The translations under genes were made by a program, and so were the position numbers. Positions 1-5,124 of a stretch of DNA of 5,124 bases are shown here, in pieces (position 1 is the stretch's first letter; each line of letters starts with the position of its first letter). The notes below the pieces were generated by a model, which had not been told where the DNA came from, searched no databases, and was given only the letters and a program-made list of their open reading frames with translations. The DNA is from Planctomycetota bacterium (GTDB lineage: Bacteria > Planctomycetota > Planctomycetia > Planctomycetales > Planctomycetaceae): contig JAPLOC010000144.1 in the NCBI GenBank assembly GCA_026692825.1, positions 1-5,124 on the forward strand, written 5' to 3'.

Positions 1-134
1 ACGCGGAGACTCCCGTTCGCCTTGTCGGAGAACGCGATCTCGGCGACGAGCGTAACGGCGAGCGGATAGGCTATTCCTGTGAGGAGGGACAGGATCAGCA
101 AGATGGTGGAGGCAGTGCGGAGTAAGGGGAGCAT
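1..134 (-). CDS. kdpC: KdpC, K+-transporting ATPase accessory subunit (N-terminal part, cut by window edge)
   Basis: Reading leftward from the ATG at 134, the frame stays open to the window edge for 44 codons. The peptide begins MLPLLRTASTILLILSLLTG and continues through IAYPLAVT to a segment ending ANGSL. This matches the KdpC N-terminus: a short basic start, one membrane helix (about residues 7-28) carrying the conserved LLTGxAYPLAVT motif, then the start of the extracytoplasmic domain with the conserved QANGSL-like stretch. In the family KdpC is a single-pass subunit that binds KdpA/KdpB and is thought to help ATP binding or complex stability. It follows kdpB after a 101-base gap, in the canonical F-A-B-C order. 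A GGAG sits 9 bases before the ATG, which supports this start. The C-terminal three quarters lie outside the window, so integrity cannot be judged. Confidence 0.93.
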   Translation of the reverse strand, partial: MLPLLRTASTILLILSLLTGIAYPLAVTLVAEIAFSDKANGSLR

Positions 135-143
135 GTTGGGGGA

Positions 144-147
144 CTCC
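144..147 (-). promoter_or_regulatory. Shine-Dalgarno of kdpC
   Basis: GGAG on the minus strand, 9 bases upstream of the kdpC ATG at 134. It is one of the few clear ribosome-binding sites in this operon and fixes the kdpC start. Confidence 0.55.
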
Positions 148-180
148 AGGGAGAGAGTGGGGGATGTTGTTGCGGAAGAC

Positions 181-215
181 CCGACGGCTGACGCCGGTCG
201 GTTCGCCGTGGCGAA
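181..215 (-). other. Tandem inverted repeats in the kdpB-kdpC intercistronic gap
   Basis: Two inverted repeats sit side by side between the kdpB stop (236) and the kdpC start (134). The first (181-201) pairs CCGAC-GGC with GCC-GTCGG around a TGAC loop, 8 pairs with a single bulged base. The second (202-215) pairs TTCGC with GCGAA around a 4-base loop. No T-tract follows on the minus strand, so an intrinsic terminator is unlikely. They could be intercistronic RNA hairpins that affect message stability or the relative expression of kdpC. No promoter was recognised here. Small hairpins are common in GC-rich DNA, so significance is uncertain. Confidence 0.35.
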
Positions 216-235
216 TTAAGGGGCCACCCATGTGA

Positions 236-2305
236 TTACGCCAGACGCAGCGACACAAGAATCATGTCAATGATCTTGATGCCAACGAACGGCACGAGCA
301 GACCGCCCAGACCGTAGATCAGCAGGTTGTCACGTAGCAGCGTCGCCGCTCCGACGGAACGGTATTTGACGCCCCGCAGCGCCAGGGGAATCAGGAACAC
401 AATGACCAGCGCGTTGAAGATGACCGCCGAGAGGATGGCGCTGGAGGGGGTCGCCAACCCCATCACGTTGAGCCGCGCCAGTTCCGGGTAGGTCGAGACA
501 AACGCAGCGGGGATGATGGCGAAATACTTGGACACGTCATTGGCGATGCTGAAGGTCGTGAGTGATCCCCGGGTCATCAGAAGTTGCTTACCAATCTCGA
601 CAATCTCTATGAGTTTCGTCGGATTGGAATCCAGATCGACCATGTTCCCCGCCTCTTTGGCCGCCTGTGTTCCGCTGTTCATCGCGACGGCGACGTCGGC
701 CTGGGCGAGCGCCGGCGAATCGTTCGTGCCATCACCCGTCATCGCCACCAGTCGACCTCCCGCCTGGTAGTCACGGATCAGTTTCAACTTTGCCTCGGGA
801 GTCGCCTGGGCCAGAAAGTCGTCGACCCCCGCCTCGGCGGCGATGGCCGCCGCCGTCAGCGGGTTGTCCCCCGTGATCATCACCGTCTTGATTCCCATCT
901 TTCGCAGATGGCCGAATCGTTCGCTGATTCCCCCCTTGACGATGTCCTTCAGGTAGATCACCCCCAGTGGCAGATTCCCCTCACACACCACGAGAGGTGT
1001 CCCGCCACGCTTCGAGATCGATTCCACCTTGTCGCGCAATTCCCGGCTGAATTGTCCGCCCCGTTCGTGGATGTACGCTTCCACCGCCTCGGCGGCCCCT
1101 TTGCGGATCCGGCGATTGTCCACATCGACGCCACTCATGCGGGTTTGAGCCGTGAATGGAATGAACTCCGCCTTGAGCGCCACGAGATCTCTCCCGCGCA
1201 GTCCGTACTTCTCCTTCGCGAGCACAACAATACTGCGTCCTTCGGGGGTCTCGTCGGCGAGCGACGAGAGCTGAGCCGCGTCGGCGAGACGCTCGACCGC
1301 AATGCCGTCAGCGGGGAGAAACTCCACCGCCTGGCGGTTTCCCAGCGTGATCGTTCCGGTCTTGTCGAGCAGCAGCACATCCACATCGCCGGCCGCCTCG
1401 ACCGCCCGTCCCGACGTGGCGATCACATTCGCTTGAATCATCCGGTCCATGCCGGCGATCCCGATCGCCGACAACAGCCCGCCGATCGTCGTGGGAATCA
1501 GGCAGACCAGCAGCGCAACTACCACCGTCAATGTGATGGGTGTCCCCTGTCCCGCCAGATCCACACCATACCCCGAGTACGGAACCAGCGTCACGCATGC
1601 CAGCAGAAAGACAATCGTCATGGCGGCGAGCAGAATGTCGAGTGCGATTTCGTTCGGCGTCTTCTGGCGCTTCGCCCCCTCCACCAGGGCGATCATCCGA
1701 TCGAGAAACGTCTCGCCGGGGTTGGCCGAGACCCGCACGAGCAACCAGTCCGAGAGGACCGTCGTTCCTCCGGTCACGCTGCTGCGGTCACCGCCACTCT
1801 CGCGAATCACCGGGGCGCTCTCCCCCGTGATCGCACTTTCGTTGACCGAGGCGATCCCTTCGATCACTTCGCCGTCGGCGGGAATCATGTCTCCTGCTTC
1901 GACCAAAACAACGTCATTCTTGCGGAGCTGTGACGCCGCCACAACTTCGGATTCGGCCACGCGGCACGGGGTCTTCAGTCGTTTCGCCTGGACGTCGCGG
2001 CGGGCGGAACGAAGTGTGTCGGCCTGGGCTTTTCCGCGTCCTTCCGCCATCGCCTCGGCGAAGTTGGCGAACAACACGGTGAACGCCAACCAGAAGGCGA
2101 TCGCCAGCACAAACAGCGGCGATTCTCCCGTTTCGACCAGCAGCGACCGGCCGAACAGAACCAGCGTGAACAACGTGCCGACGTAGACCGTGAACATCAC
2201 CGGGTTGCGGAGTTGATGCCGGGGATTGAGCTTCAGCAGCGACTCCCACACCGCCCGTTTGACAATCGGGGGATCGAACAGCGGTCGTGATTGTTTTGTC
2301 GTCAT
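236..2305 (-). CDS. kdpB: KdpB, ATP-binding catalytic subunit of the K+-transporting P-type ATPase
   Basis: Inner-membrane P-type ATPase subunit that hydrolyses ATP to drive K+ uptake through KdpA. The product is 689 residues, close to the 682 of E. coli. In order: membrane helices at about 36-52 and 63-84; the actuator domain with TGES at 160-163, whose Ser is the position phosphorylated for inhibition in E. coli; helices at about 224-243 and 257-277 with the IPTTIGG motif; the phosphorylation motif DKTGT with catalytic Asp314; the nucleotide-binding domain with FTAQTRMSG (Phe384) and KGAAEA (Lys402); MITGDN at 476-481; the hinge motif TGDGTNDSPA with Asp525 and Asp529; the DVSKYFAIIP helix with Asp590 and Lys593; and C-terminal helices. 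No key residue is missing. The open frame extends 21 codons upstream to a GTG at 2368. I chose the ATG at 2305 because MTTKQSRPLFDPPIVKRA matches the usual KdpB N-terminus, although no Shine-Dalgarno is visible. It lies 69 bases after kdpA. Confidence 0.97.
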   Translation of the reverse strand: MTTKQSRPLFDPPIVKRAVWESLLKLNPRHQLRNPVMFTVYVGTLFTLVLFGRSLLVETGESPLFVLAIAFWLAFTVLFANFAEAMAEGRGKAQADTLRSARRDVQAKRLKTPCRVAESEVVAASQLRKNDVVLVEAGDMIPADGEVIEGIASVNESAITGESAPVIRESGGDRSSVTGGTTVLSDWLLVRVSANPGETFLDRMIALVEGAKRQKTPNEIALDILLAAMTIVFLLACVTLVPYSGYGVDLAGQGTPITLTVVVALLVCLIPTTIGGLLSAIGIAGMDRMIQANVIATSGRAVEAAGDVDVLLLDKTGTITLGNRQAVEFLPADGIAVERLADAAQLSSLADETPEGRSIVVLAKEKYGLRGRDLVALKAEFIPFTAQTRMSGVDVDNRRIRKGAAEAVEAYIHERGGQFSRELRDKVESISKRGGTPLVVCEGNLPLGVIYLKDIVKGGISERFGHLRKMGIKTVMITGDNPLTAAAIAAEAGVDDFLAQATPEAKLKLIRDYQAGGRLVAMTGDGTNDSPALAQADVAVAMNSGTQAAKEAGNMVDLDSNPTKLIEIVEIGKQLLMTRGSLTTFSIANDVSKYFAIIPAAFVSTYPELARLNVMGLATPSSAILSAVIFNALVIVFLIPLALRGVKYRSVGAATLLRDNLLIYGLGGLLVPFVGIKIIDMILVSLRLA

Positions 2306-2374
2306 GGAATGAACCGAATGGGGGGATAGGCTTGAATGCGTGAGGAGCTGGTCGCGATGGACTCGCACAACCCG

Positions 2375-4043
2375 CTACGGAGCGCTTTGCGCCGTCATCC
2401 GCAACTGTTCGACAACCGGTCCCAGCGCCAGCGCGGGAACGAACGTCAAGGCCCCGACGAGCAAGACAATTCCCGCGAGCATTCCCACAAACAATGGCGT
2501 GTCGGTCGGCAACATCCCCGCGCTCGCGGGGGTCGATTTTTTGCGGACCAATGAGCCGGCGATCGCCAGCACCGGCATAATCAACGCGTACCGCGCGATG
2601 AACATCACGAATCCCAGTGTGAGATTGTAAAACGGCGTATTGACCCCCAGGCCGGCGAAGGCACTGCCGTTGTTGTTGCCAGCGGAAGAGAATGCGTACA
2701 GAATCTGGCTGAATCCATGGGGTCCGGGGTTCGAAACCGGTCCCCGACCGGCGTCGATCGAGACCGCCAGCGCGGTCCCCAGCAACACAATCGCCGGGGG
2801 GATGAGAATCACAAGTGCCGCCATCTTCATCTCGGCCGCCTCGATCTTCTTTCCCAGATACTCCGGCGTTCGTCCCACCATCAGCCCCGCGATGAACACC
2901 GCGAGAATCGCGAACACCAGGAGCCCATACAGTCCACTGCCGACGCCGCCGAAAATCACCTCGCCCAATTGCATCAGCCACAAGGGGACGAGACCACCGA
3001 TCGGCGTGAATGAGTCATGCATCGCGTTGACACTCCCGTTCGAGGCGGCCGTTGTCGCGGTCGCCCACAACACGGAAGACGAAGCACCAAACCGGGTTTC
3101 TTTCCCTTCCAGATTTCCTCCGCTCTGCAGCACGTTGGCCGACTGGTCAACGCCAACGTCCGAGAACTTGGGGTTTCCCGACTGCTCGGCCCAGAGTCCG
3201 ACCGCCAGGAGTGGAATAAAGATGACCAGCATCGTCGCCAGCAGCGCCCACCCCTGCTTTCGGTCACCCACGAGATCGCCGAAGGTGAAACAGAGCGCCG
3301 CGGGAATCAGCAGAATCGCCAGCACCTGGAGAAAGTTGGAGAGCGGATTGGGATTCTCCAGAGGATGGGCCGAGTTGGCACCAAAGAACCCGCCTCCATT
3401 GGTGCCAAGCTGCTTGATCGCGATTTGAGAAGCGGCCGGTCCCAGTGGAATCTGTTGTGTGGTGTGGGTCTTCCCCTCGGCATCAACCACCGGTTCCAGC
3501 AGTGTGACTTCGGCCGCCGGTGAGAACGACTGCACCACTCCGAGTGAGGTCAGGGCGACCGCCAACACGAACGACAAGGGCAGGAGGATGTACAAGGTGC
3601 TGCGCGAGAGATCGACCCAGAAGTTGCCGATCGTCTCGACAGACCTGCGAGTGAATCCGCGAATCAGCGCGACGAGAACGGCCATCCCTGTCGCCGCCGA
3701 CACGAAGTTCTGCACGGTCAGCCCGAGCAGTTGTGTGAGGTAACTGAGTGTGGATTCCCCACTGTACGCCTGCCAGTTGGTGTTCGTGGCGAAGCTGATG
3801 GCGGTGTTCAATGCCAGATCGTCCGGGGGCACGGCTGCCACGGTGGCGAATATGGCATCGGGAGCGCTGATCCGCGCGGCGGAGGGGCAAGATCCTCGCC
3901 CGAATTTTGAGAACGCCGAGCAGGAAGTCGAGCCAGGTTTGACGGCCGGCGTAGACATCGGCCATATAGGCTCCCAGCGGTTTCGCCAGCGCCAGCAGCA
4001 CCCCGAAGAACACGCCGATTTCGACCGCATTCGCGATATTCAT
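2375..4043 (-). CDS. kdpA: KdpA, K+-translocating subunit, interrupted by a frameshift/deletion near the N-terminus
   Basis: Channel-like subunit that binds and moves K+ in the Kdp complex. The normal start is the ATG at 4043, giving MNIANAVEIGVFF, a first helix and KPLG at residues 21-24, the same position as RPLG in E. coli. After TWLDFLLGVLK the homology leaves this frame. It resumes in the next frame with AAVPPDDLALNTAISF from about 3835 to the TAG at 2375. All four pore-loop motifs are present downstream: TNTNWQAYSGE (about 3755-3787), GTNGGGFFGANSAHP, NGSVNAMHDSF and AGNNNGSAFAGL. So are GRTPEYLGKKI and the C-terminal ALTFVPALALGPV. The first DLALN codon is about 75 codons from the start, against about 100 in E. 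coli, so the gene is shifted and also short there. As written it cannot give full-length KdpA. The gene is a recent pseudogene or an assembly/sequencing error. A continuous frame from 4030 exists, but its first ~50 residues are not KdpA-like. Identity is certain; intactness is doubtful. Confidence 0.92.
3835..3915 (-). other. Lesion zone in kdpA (frame switch plus missing segment)
   Basis: To the right of this interval KdpA homology is in the frame of the ATG at 4043. To the left it is in the frame shifted by one base. In between, none of the three minus-strand frames shows the expected KdpA segment (in E. coli the MNWKQY region, the second helix and LPLNPQ). Two adjacent inverted repeats mark the spot: TCCGC-GCG-GCGGA at 3871-3883, and GGGC/GCCC arms at 3885-3888 and 3898-3901. 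Such structure could promote template slippage in the cell or an error in sequencing or assembly. The frame relation implies a net loss of 2 modulo 3 bases. The exact breakpoint cannot be placed without an intact relative. Confidence 0.75.
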
Positions 4044-4132
4044 GAGAACCGCTCCGGCGCGAGCGTCGCGCACAGCAAGTAGGCGAACAACCCGCACGCG
4101 AGCAGCGTCGCCAGGAGATAGACAGGGTCCAT
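4040..4132 (-). CDS. kdpF: KdpF, small Kdp-complex membrane peptide
   Basis: A 30-codon gene immediately upstream of kdpA. The peptide starts MDPVYLLATLLACGLFAYLL and ends CATLAPERFS. It is one hydrophobic helix (about residues 4-24) followed by the APERF-type tail that is typical of KdpF; E. coli KdpF is 29 residues with GYLVYALINAEAF. KdpF lies beside KdpA in the membrane and stabilises the complex. The TGA stop overlaps the kdpA ATG in an ATGA junction (4043-4040), the classic layout for translational coupling of kdpF and kdpA. The GGAG serving kdpA lies within kdpF. The start is the ATG at 4132; an in-frame GTG three codons upstream is possible. No clear Shine-Dalgarno precedes it. Position, length, hydrophobicity and tail motif together make the call good despite the small size. 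Confidence 0.88.
   Translation of the reverse strand: MDPVYLLATLLACGLFAYLLCATLAPERFS
4052..4055 (-). promoter_or_regulatory. Shine-Dalgarno of kdpA
   Basis: GGAG on the minus strand, 8 bases before the kdpA ATG at 4043 and inside the end of kdpF. Together with the ATGA overlap it supports 4043 as the true kdpA start, rather than the ATG at 4030 in the other frame. Confidence 0.6.
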
Positions 4133-4250
4133 AGGGCACACCGTGGTTGAGACAGATCACGCACCAGACCGCCGACTGTGGCGGCGCGGTTCTGTGTTCC
4201 TGAATTCAACGATATCCCGGTCGCTGTAAAATGGGGGTATGAAGTTTCGA

Positions 4251-4283
4251 GCGGAGCGTAAAAAATGTGTAAGTGCGGAGCGT
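4251..4283. repeat. 9-base direct repeat flanking an A-tract upstream of kdpF
   Basis: GCGGAGCGT occurs at 4251-4259 and again at 4275-4283, 24 bases start to start. The 15 bases between hold the A-tract of GTAAAAAATGTG. On the kdp-sense strand this reads as ACGCTCCGC twice with TTTTTTACG next to the second copy. Spaced direct repeats upstream of an operon are typical of OmpR-family operators, the family of KdpE. The sequence does not match a known consensus, so the operator role is a guess. Confidence 0.4.
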
Positions 4284-4296
4284 GCATGGAGAATTG

Positions 4297-4423
4297 GCGG
4301 GACGCCCGCGGCTCAGGCACGGGCCATGGTCGAAATTCCCTCGATCACTGGTTCGCACCGGAAAAAATGGGTGGAAATGAATTTCGATCGCGACGGCATG
4401 AACTTTGCCACAAAGTTTTACCG
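4297..4423 (+). ncRNA. Candidate structured RNA / leader (four consecutive hairpins)
   Basis: Successive inverted repeats cover most of this stretch. GCGGG-ACG-CCCGC lies at 4297-4309. GGCTC/GGGCC, with one G-U pair, lies at 4310-4325. A long stem pairs 4328-4338 with 4379-4389 (11 pairs, one G-U) and encloses a small hairpin CTGGT-TCGC-ACCGG at 4348-4361. AACTTTG-CCA-CAAAGTT lies at 4401-4417, with flanking CGG (4394-4396) and CCG (4421-4423) able to pair as well. The non-Watson-Crick pairs are G-U only if the plus strand is transcribed, which would make this a leader of the gene at 4498. I searched with G-U allowed, so that argument is weak. It matches no RNA family I recognise, and chance folding in GC-rich DNA is the main alternative. 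Confidence 0.22.
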
Positions 4424-4497
4424 CTCGACGGTCCTGCTGCGAATGCCGGCAGAACTGAAACGTCACACCCACGAATTTCGCCACGAGAAATCTCATC

Positions 4498-4734
4498 ATG
4501 AATGCGCCGACTCACCGGTTGAGTACGGTTTTGCGGAACGCGGCCAACCTGCTCGCTTTGGGAAGCGTGATTGGCGGCCTGCTGGGGATCATCGAAGGGG
4601 GTTTCAGCGCGATGATCACGGGCGAGCGGTGGCAGGTGGTCACCGTCGGCGGCTGGGGGGCGTTGTGCGGGATGGCTGCCTTGGGGCTGCTGGCGACCGT
4701 GGGACTCGTCATCAGCTCAAACGACGAAGAGTGA
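4498..4734 (+). CDS. Small two-helix membrane protein of unknown function
   Basis: 78 residues from the ATG at 4498 to the TGA at 4732-4734. The protein opens with a short polar, basic segment (MNAPTHRLSTVLRNAAN). A first hydrophobic helix follows at about 17-40, rich in Gly and Leu with a Glu near its middle (GLLGIIEGG). A short polar turn (TGERWQ) leads to a second helix at about 47-72 (GALCGMAALGLLATVGLVI), and the protein ends in an acidic tail, SSNDEE. I do not recognise the family. The hydrophobic pattern with charged ends argues that it is a real inner-membrane protein. Only a weak GAG lies 11-13 bases upstream of the start, inside a small inverted repeat, GAGAAATCTC (4485-4494). It ends 159 bases before glgC in the same direction, so the two may be co-transcribed, but nothing links their functions. 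The overlapping longer frame from 4239 lacks any such pattern. Confidence 0.65.
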   Translation: MNAPTHRLSTVLRNAANLLALGSVIGGLLGIIEGGFSAMITGERWQVVTVGGWGALCGMAALGLLATVGLVISSNDEE

Positions 4735-4745
4735 TGCCAGTCATC

Positions 4746-4788
4746 CAGTCCCAGCGGTGACAGCGTCCAGGCAACGCGCTCGGGACTG
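4746..4788 (+). other. Stem-loop between the small membrane-protein gene and glgC
   Basis: CAGTCCC-AGCG (4746-4756) can pair with CGCT-C-GGGACTG (4777-4788): 11 base pairs with one bulged C and a 20-base loop. It begins 11 bases after the stop of the 78-residue protein. No T-run follows, so it is not a standard intrinsic terminator. It could still end or protect the upstream message, or be part of the glgC leader. A weak TATAGG at 4836-4841 farther on could be a glgC -10 element, but no good -35 accompanies it. Confidence 0.35.
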
Positions 4789-4893
4789 CCACCGTGCATC
4801 GAGCGAATCGGGCTTCTGTTCAATGGGCGTTTTCGTATAGGATTGCCGCGCCCCGGCGACCCGATTGGAACCGATTCCTCGTTCGACTGAAAC

Positions 4894-5124
4894 ATGCCCA
4901 ATACGATCACTCTCATTCTTGGTGGTGGCAAGGGAACGCGGTTGTTCCCCCTGACGAAGGACCGTTCGAAGCCCGCCGTTCCGCTGGCCGGCAAGTACCG
5001 CCTGATTGACATTCCGATCTCCAACTGCCTCAACAGCGGGCTGAATCGGATCTATGTGCTGACGCAGTTCAACTCGGTCAGCCTGAATCGCCACATCAAC
5101 CAGGCGTACAAGTTGTATCTGTTC
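4894..5124 (+). CDS. glgC: Glucose-1-phosphate adenylyltransferase (ADP-glucose pyrophosphorylase), N-terminal part, cut by window edge
   Basis: Makes ADP-glucose and pyrophosphate from ATP and glucose 1-phosphate, the committed step of bacterial glycogen synthesis in the cytoplasm. The 77 visible codons contain the nucleotidyltransferase signature GGGKGTRLFPLT (10-21), the substrate-binding region RSKPAVPLAGKYRLIDIP (24-41) and SNCLNSG (43-49), with Arg16 and Lys26 at the expected positions. The following IYVLTQFNSVSLNRHI (53-68) resembles the cyanobacterial and plant enzymes (VLTQFNSASLNRHI) more than the E. coli one. The ATG at 4894 places the Gly-rich loop at residue 10, as expected for a compact N-terminus. 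No Shine-Dalgarno is visible just upstream. The catalytic remainder and the C-terminal beta-helix domain lie beyond the window, so allosteric type and completeness cannot be judged. It is not functionally tied to the kdp operon. Confidence 0.96.
   Translation, partial: MPNTITLILGGGKGTRLFPLTKDRSKPAVPLAGKYRLIDIPISNCLNSGLNRIYVLTQFNSVSLNRHINQAYKLYLF

Larger units (their letters stand above)
4133..4497. promoter_or_regulatory. Divergent intergenic region: presumed kdpFABC promoter and leader of the small plus-strand gene
   Basis: 365 bases without a convincing gene, between kdpF (minus) and the small membrane-protein gene (plus). The kdp promoter should lie here. Kdp operons are usually activated by the response regulator KdpE at an A/T-rich direct-repeat site. 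On the minus strand there are two related A/T tracts, CATTTTTTACGC (near 4267-4256) and CATTTTACAGC (near 4233-4223), which could be part of such a site. A possible but poor promoter pair is TTTACG (4262-4257) with ATACCC (4240-4235), 16 bases apart. Neither is close enough to consensus to call. Overlapping frames in this region show no recognisable protein. Confidence 0.5.

Noticed and set aside
584..1933. 449-codon open frame on the plus strand opposite kdpB
   Set aside because: It is exactly antisense to a fully conserved kdpB. Its translation is rich in Arg/His/Gln without any domain or hydrophobic pattern, as expected for a shadow frame in GC-rich DNA.
1914..2981. 355-codon minus-strand frame spanning the kdpA-kdpB junction
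   Set aside because: It overlaps the ends of two well-supported genes in a different frame and has an Arg/Gly-rich, low-information translation.
3871..3901. Programmed ribosomal frameshift as the explanation for the kdpA frame change
   Set aside because: There is no slippery heptamer, and conserved protein sequence is missing from the interval, which a frameshift could not restore.
2375..4030. Uninterrupted 551-codon frame taken as a normal KdpA
   Set aside because: The first ~50 residues do not resemble KdpA, whose true N-terminus lies in the adjacent frame from 4043. The long frame is open only by chance across the lesion.
4206..4499. 97-codon minus-strand frame in the divergent intergenic region
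   Set aside because: Its translation is mixed Arg/His/Cys-rich with no family resemblance, and it occupies the place expected for the kdp promoter.
4239..4760. 173-codon plus-strand frame overlapping the small membrane-protein gene
   Set aside because: There is no recognisable motif. Past 4498 it is the shadow of the better-supported 78-residue frame, and upstream it crosses the hairpin-rich intergenic DNA.
4735..4893. Intrinsic terminator or strong promoter before glgC
   Set aside because: The stem-loop at 4746-4788 lacks a following T-run, and the TATAGG at 4836 has no acceptable -35 partner.

Overview
The window is dominated by a Kdp high-affinity potassium-uptake operon on the minus strand, read from right to left as kdpF (4132-4040), kdpA (4043-2375), kdpB (2305-236) and kdpC (from 134, running off the left edge). 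To its right, on the plus strand, lie a small two-helix membrane-protein gene (4498-4734) and the first 77 codons of glgC (from 4894, running off the right edge). The DNA is GC-rich and several starts lack a clear Shine-Dalgarno sequence. GlgC resembles the cyanobacterial/plant type, and KdpA has short loop insertions compared with the E. coli protein. Together these would fit a planctomycete or a similar environmental bacterium, but this is an inference: no taxonomic marker is present.

KdpFABC is one membrane complex. KdpA carries K+, KdpB is the P-type ATPase that energises it, KdpC is a single-pass accessory subunit and KdpF is a small stabilising peptide. KdpB is intact with all catalytic motifs, and KdpC and KdpF look normal. 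KdpA is not normal. Its first ~45 codons are in one frame and the rest in another. The interval before the first pore loop is about 25 codons shorter than in E. coli and lacks the expected second conserved segment in every frame. All four pore-loop motifs downstream are intact. This is either a recent natural lesion or an assembly or sequencing error. The kdpDE sensor/regulator genes are not in the window.

The 365-base divergent intergenic region (4133-4497) should hold the kdp promoter and the leader of the small plus-strand gene. It contains a spaced 9-base direct repeat beside A/T tracts near the kdp side. It also contains a run of four consecutive inverted repeats (4297-4423), including an 11-pair stem and a perfect 7-bp hairpin, which could be a structured leader RNA or operators. 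A further long stem-loop (4746-4788) lies between the small gene and glgC. I see no mobile elements, CRISPR arrays, tRNA or rRNA genes.
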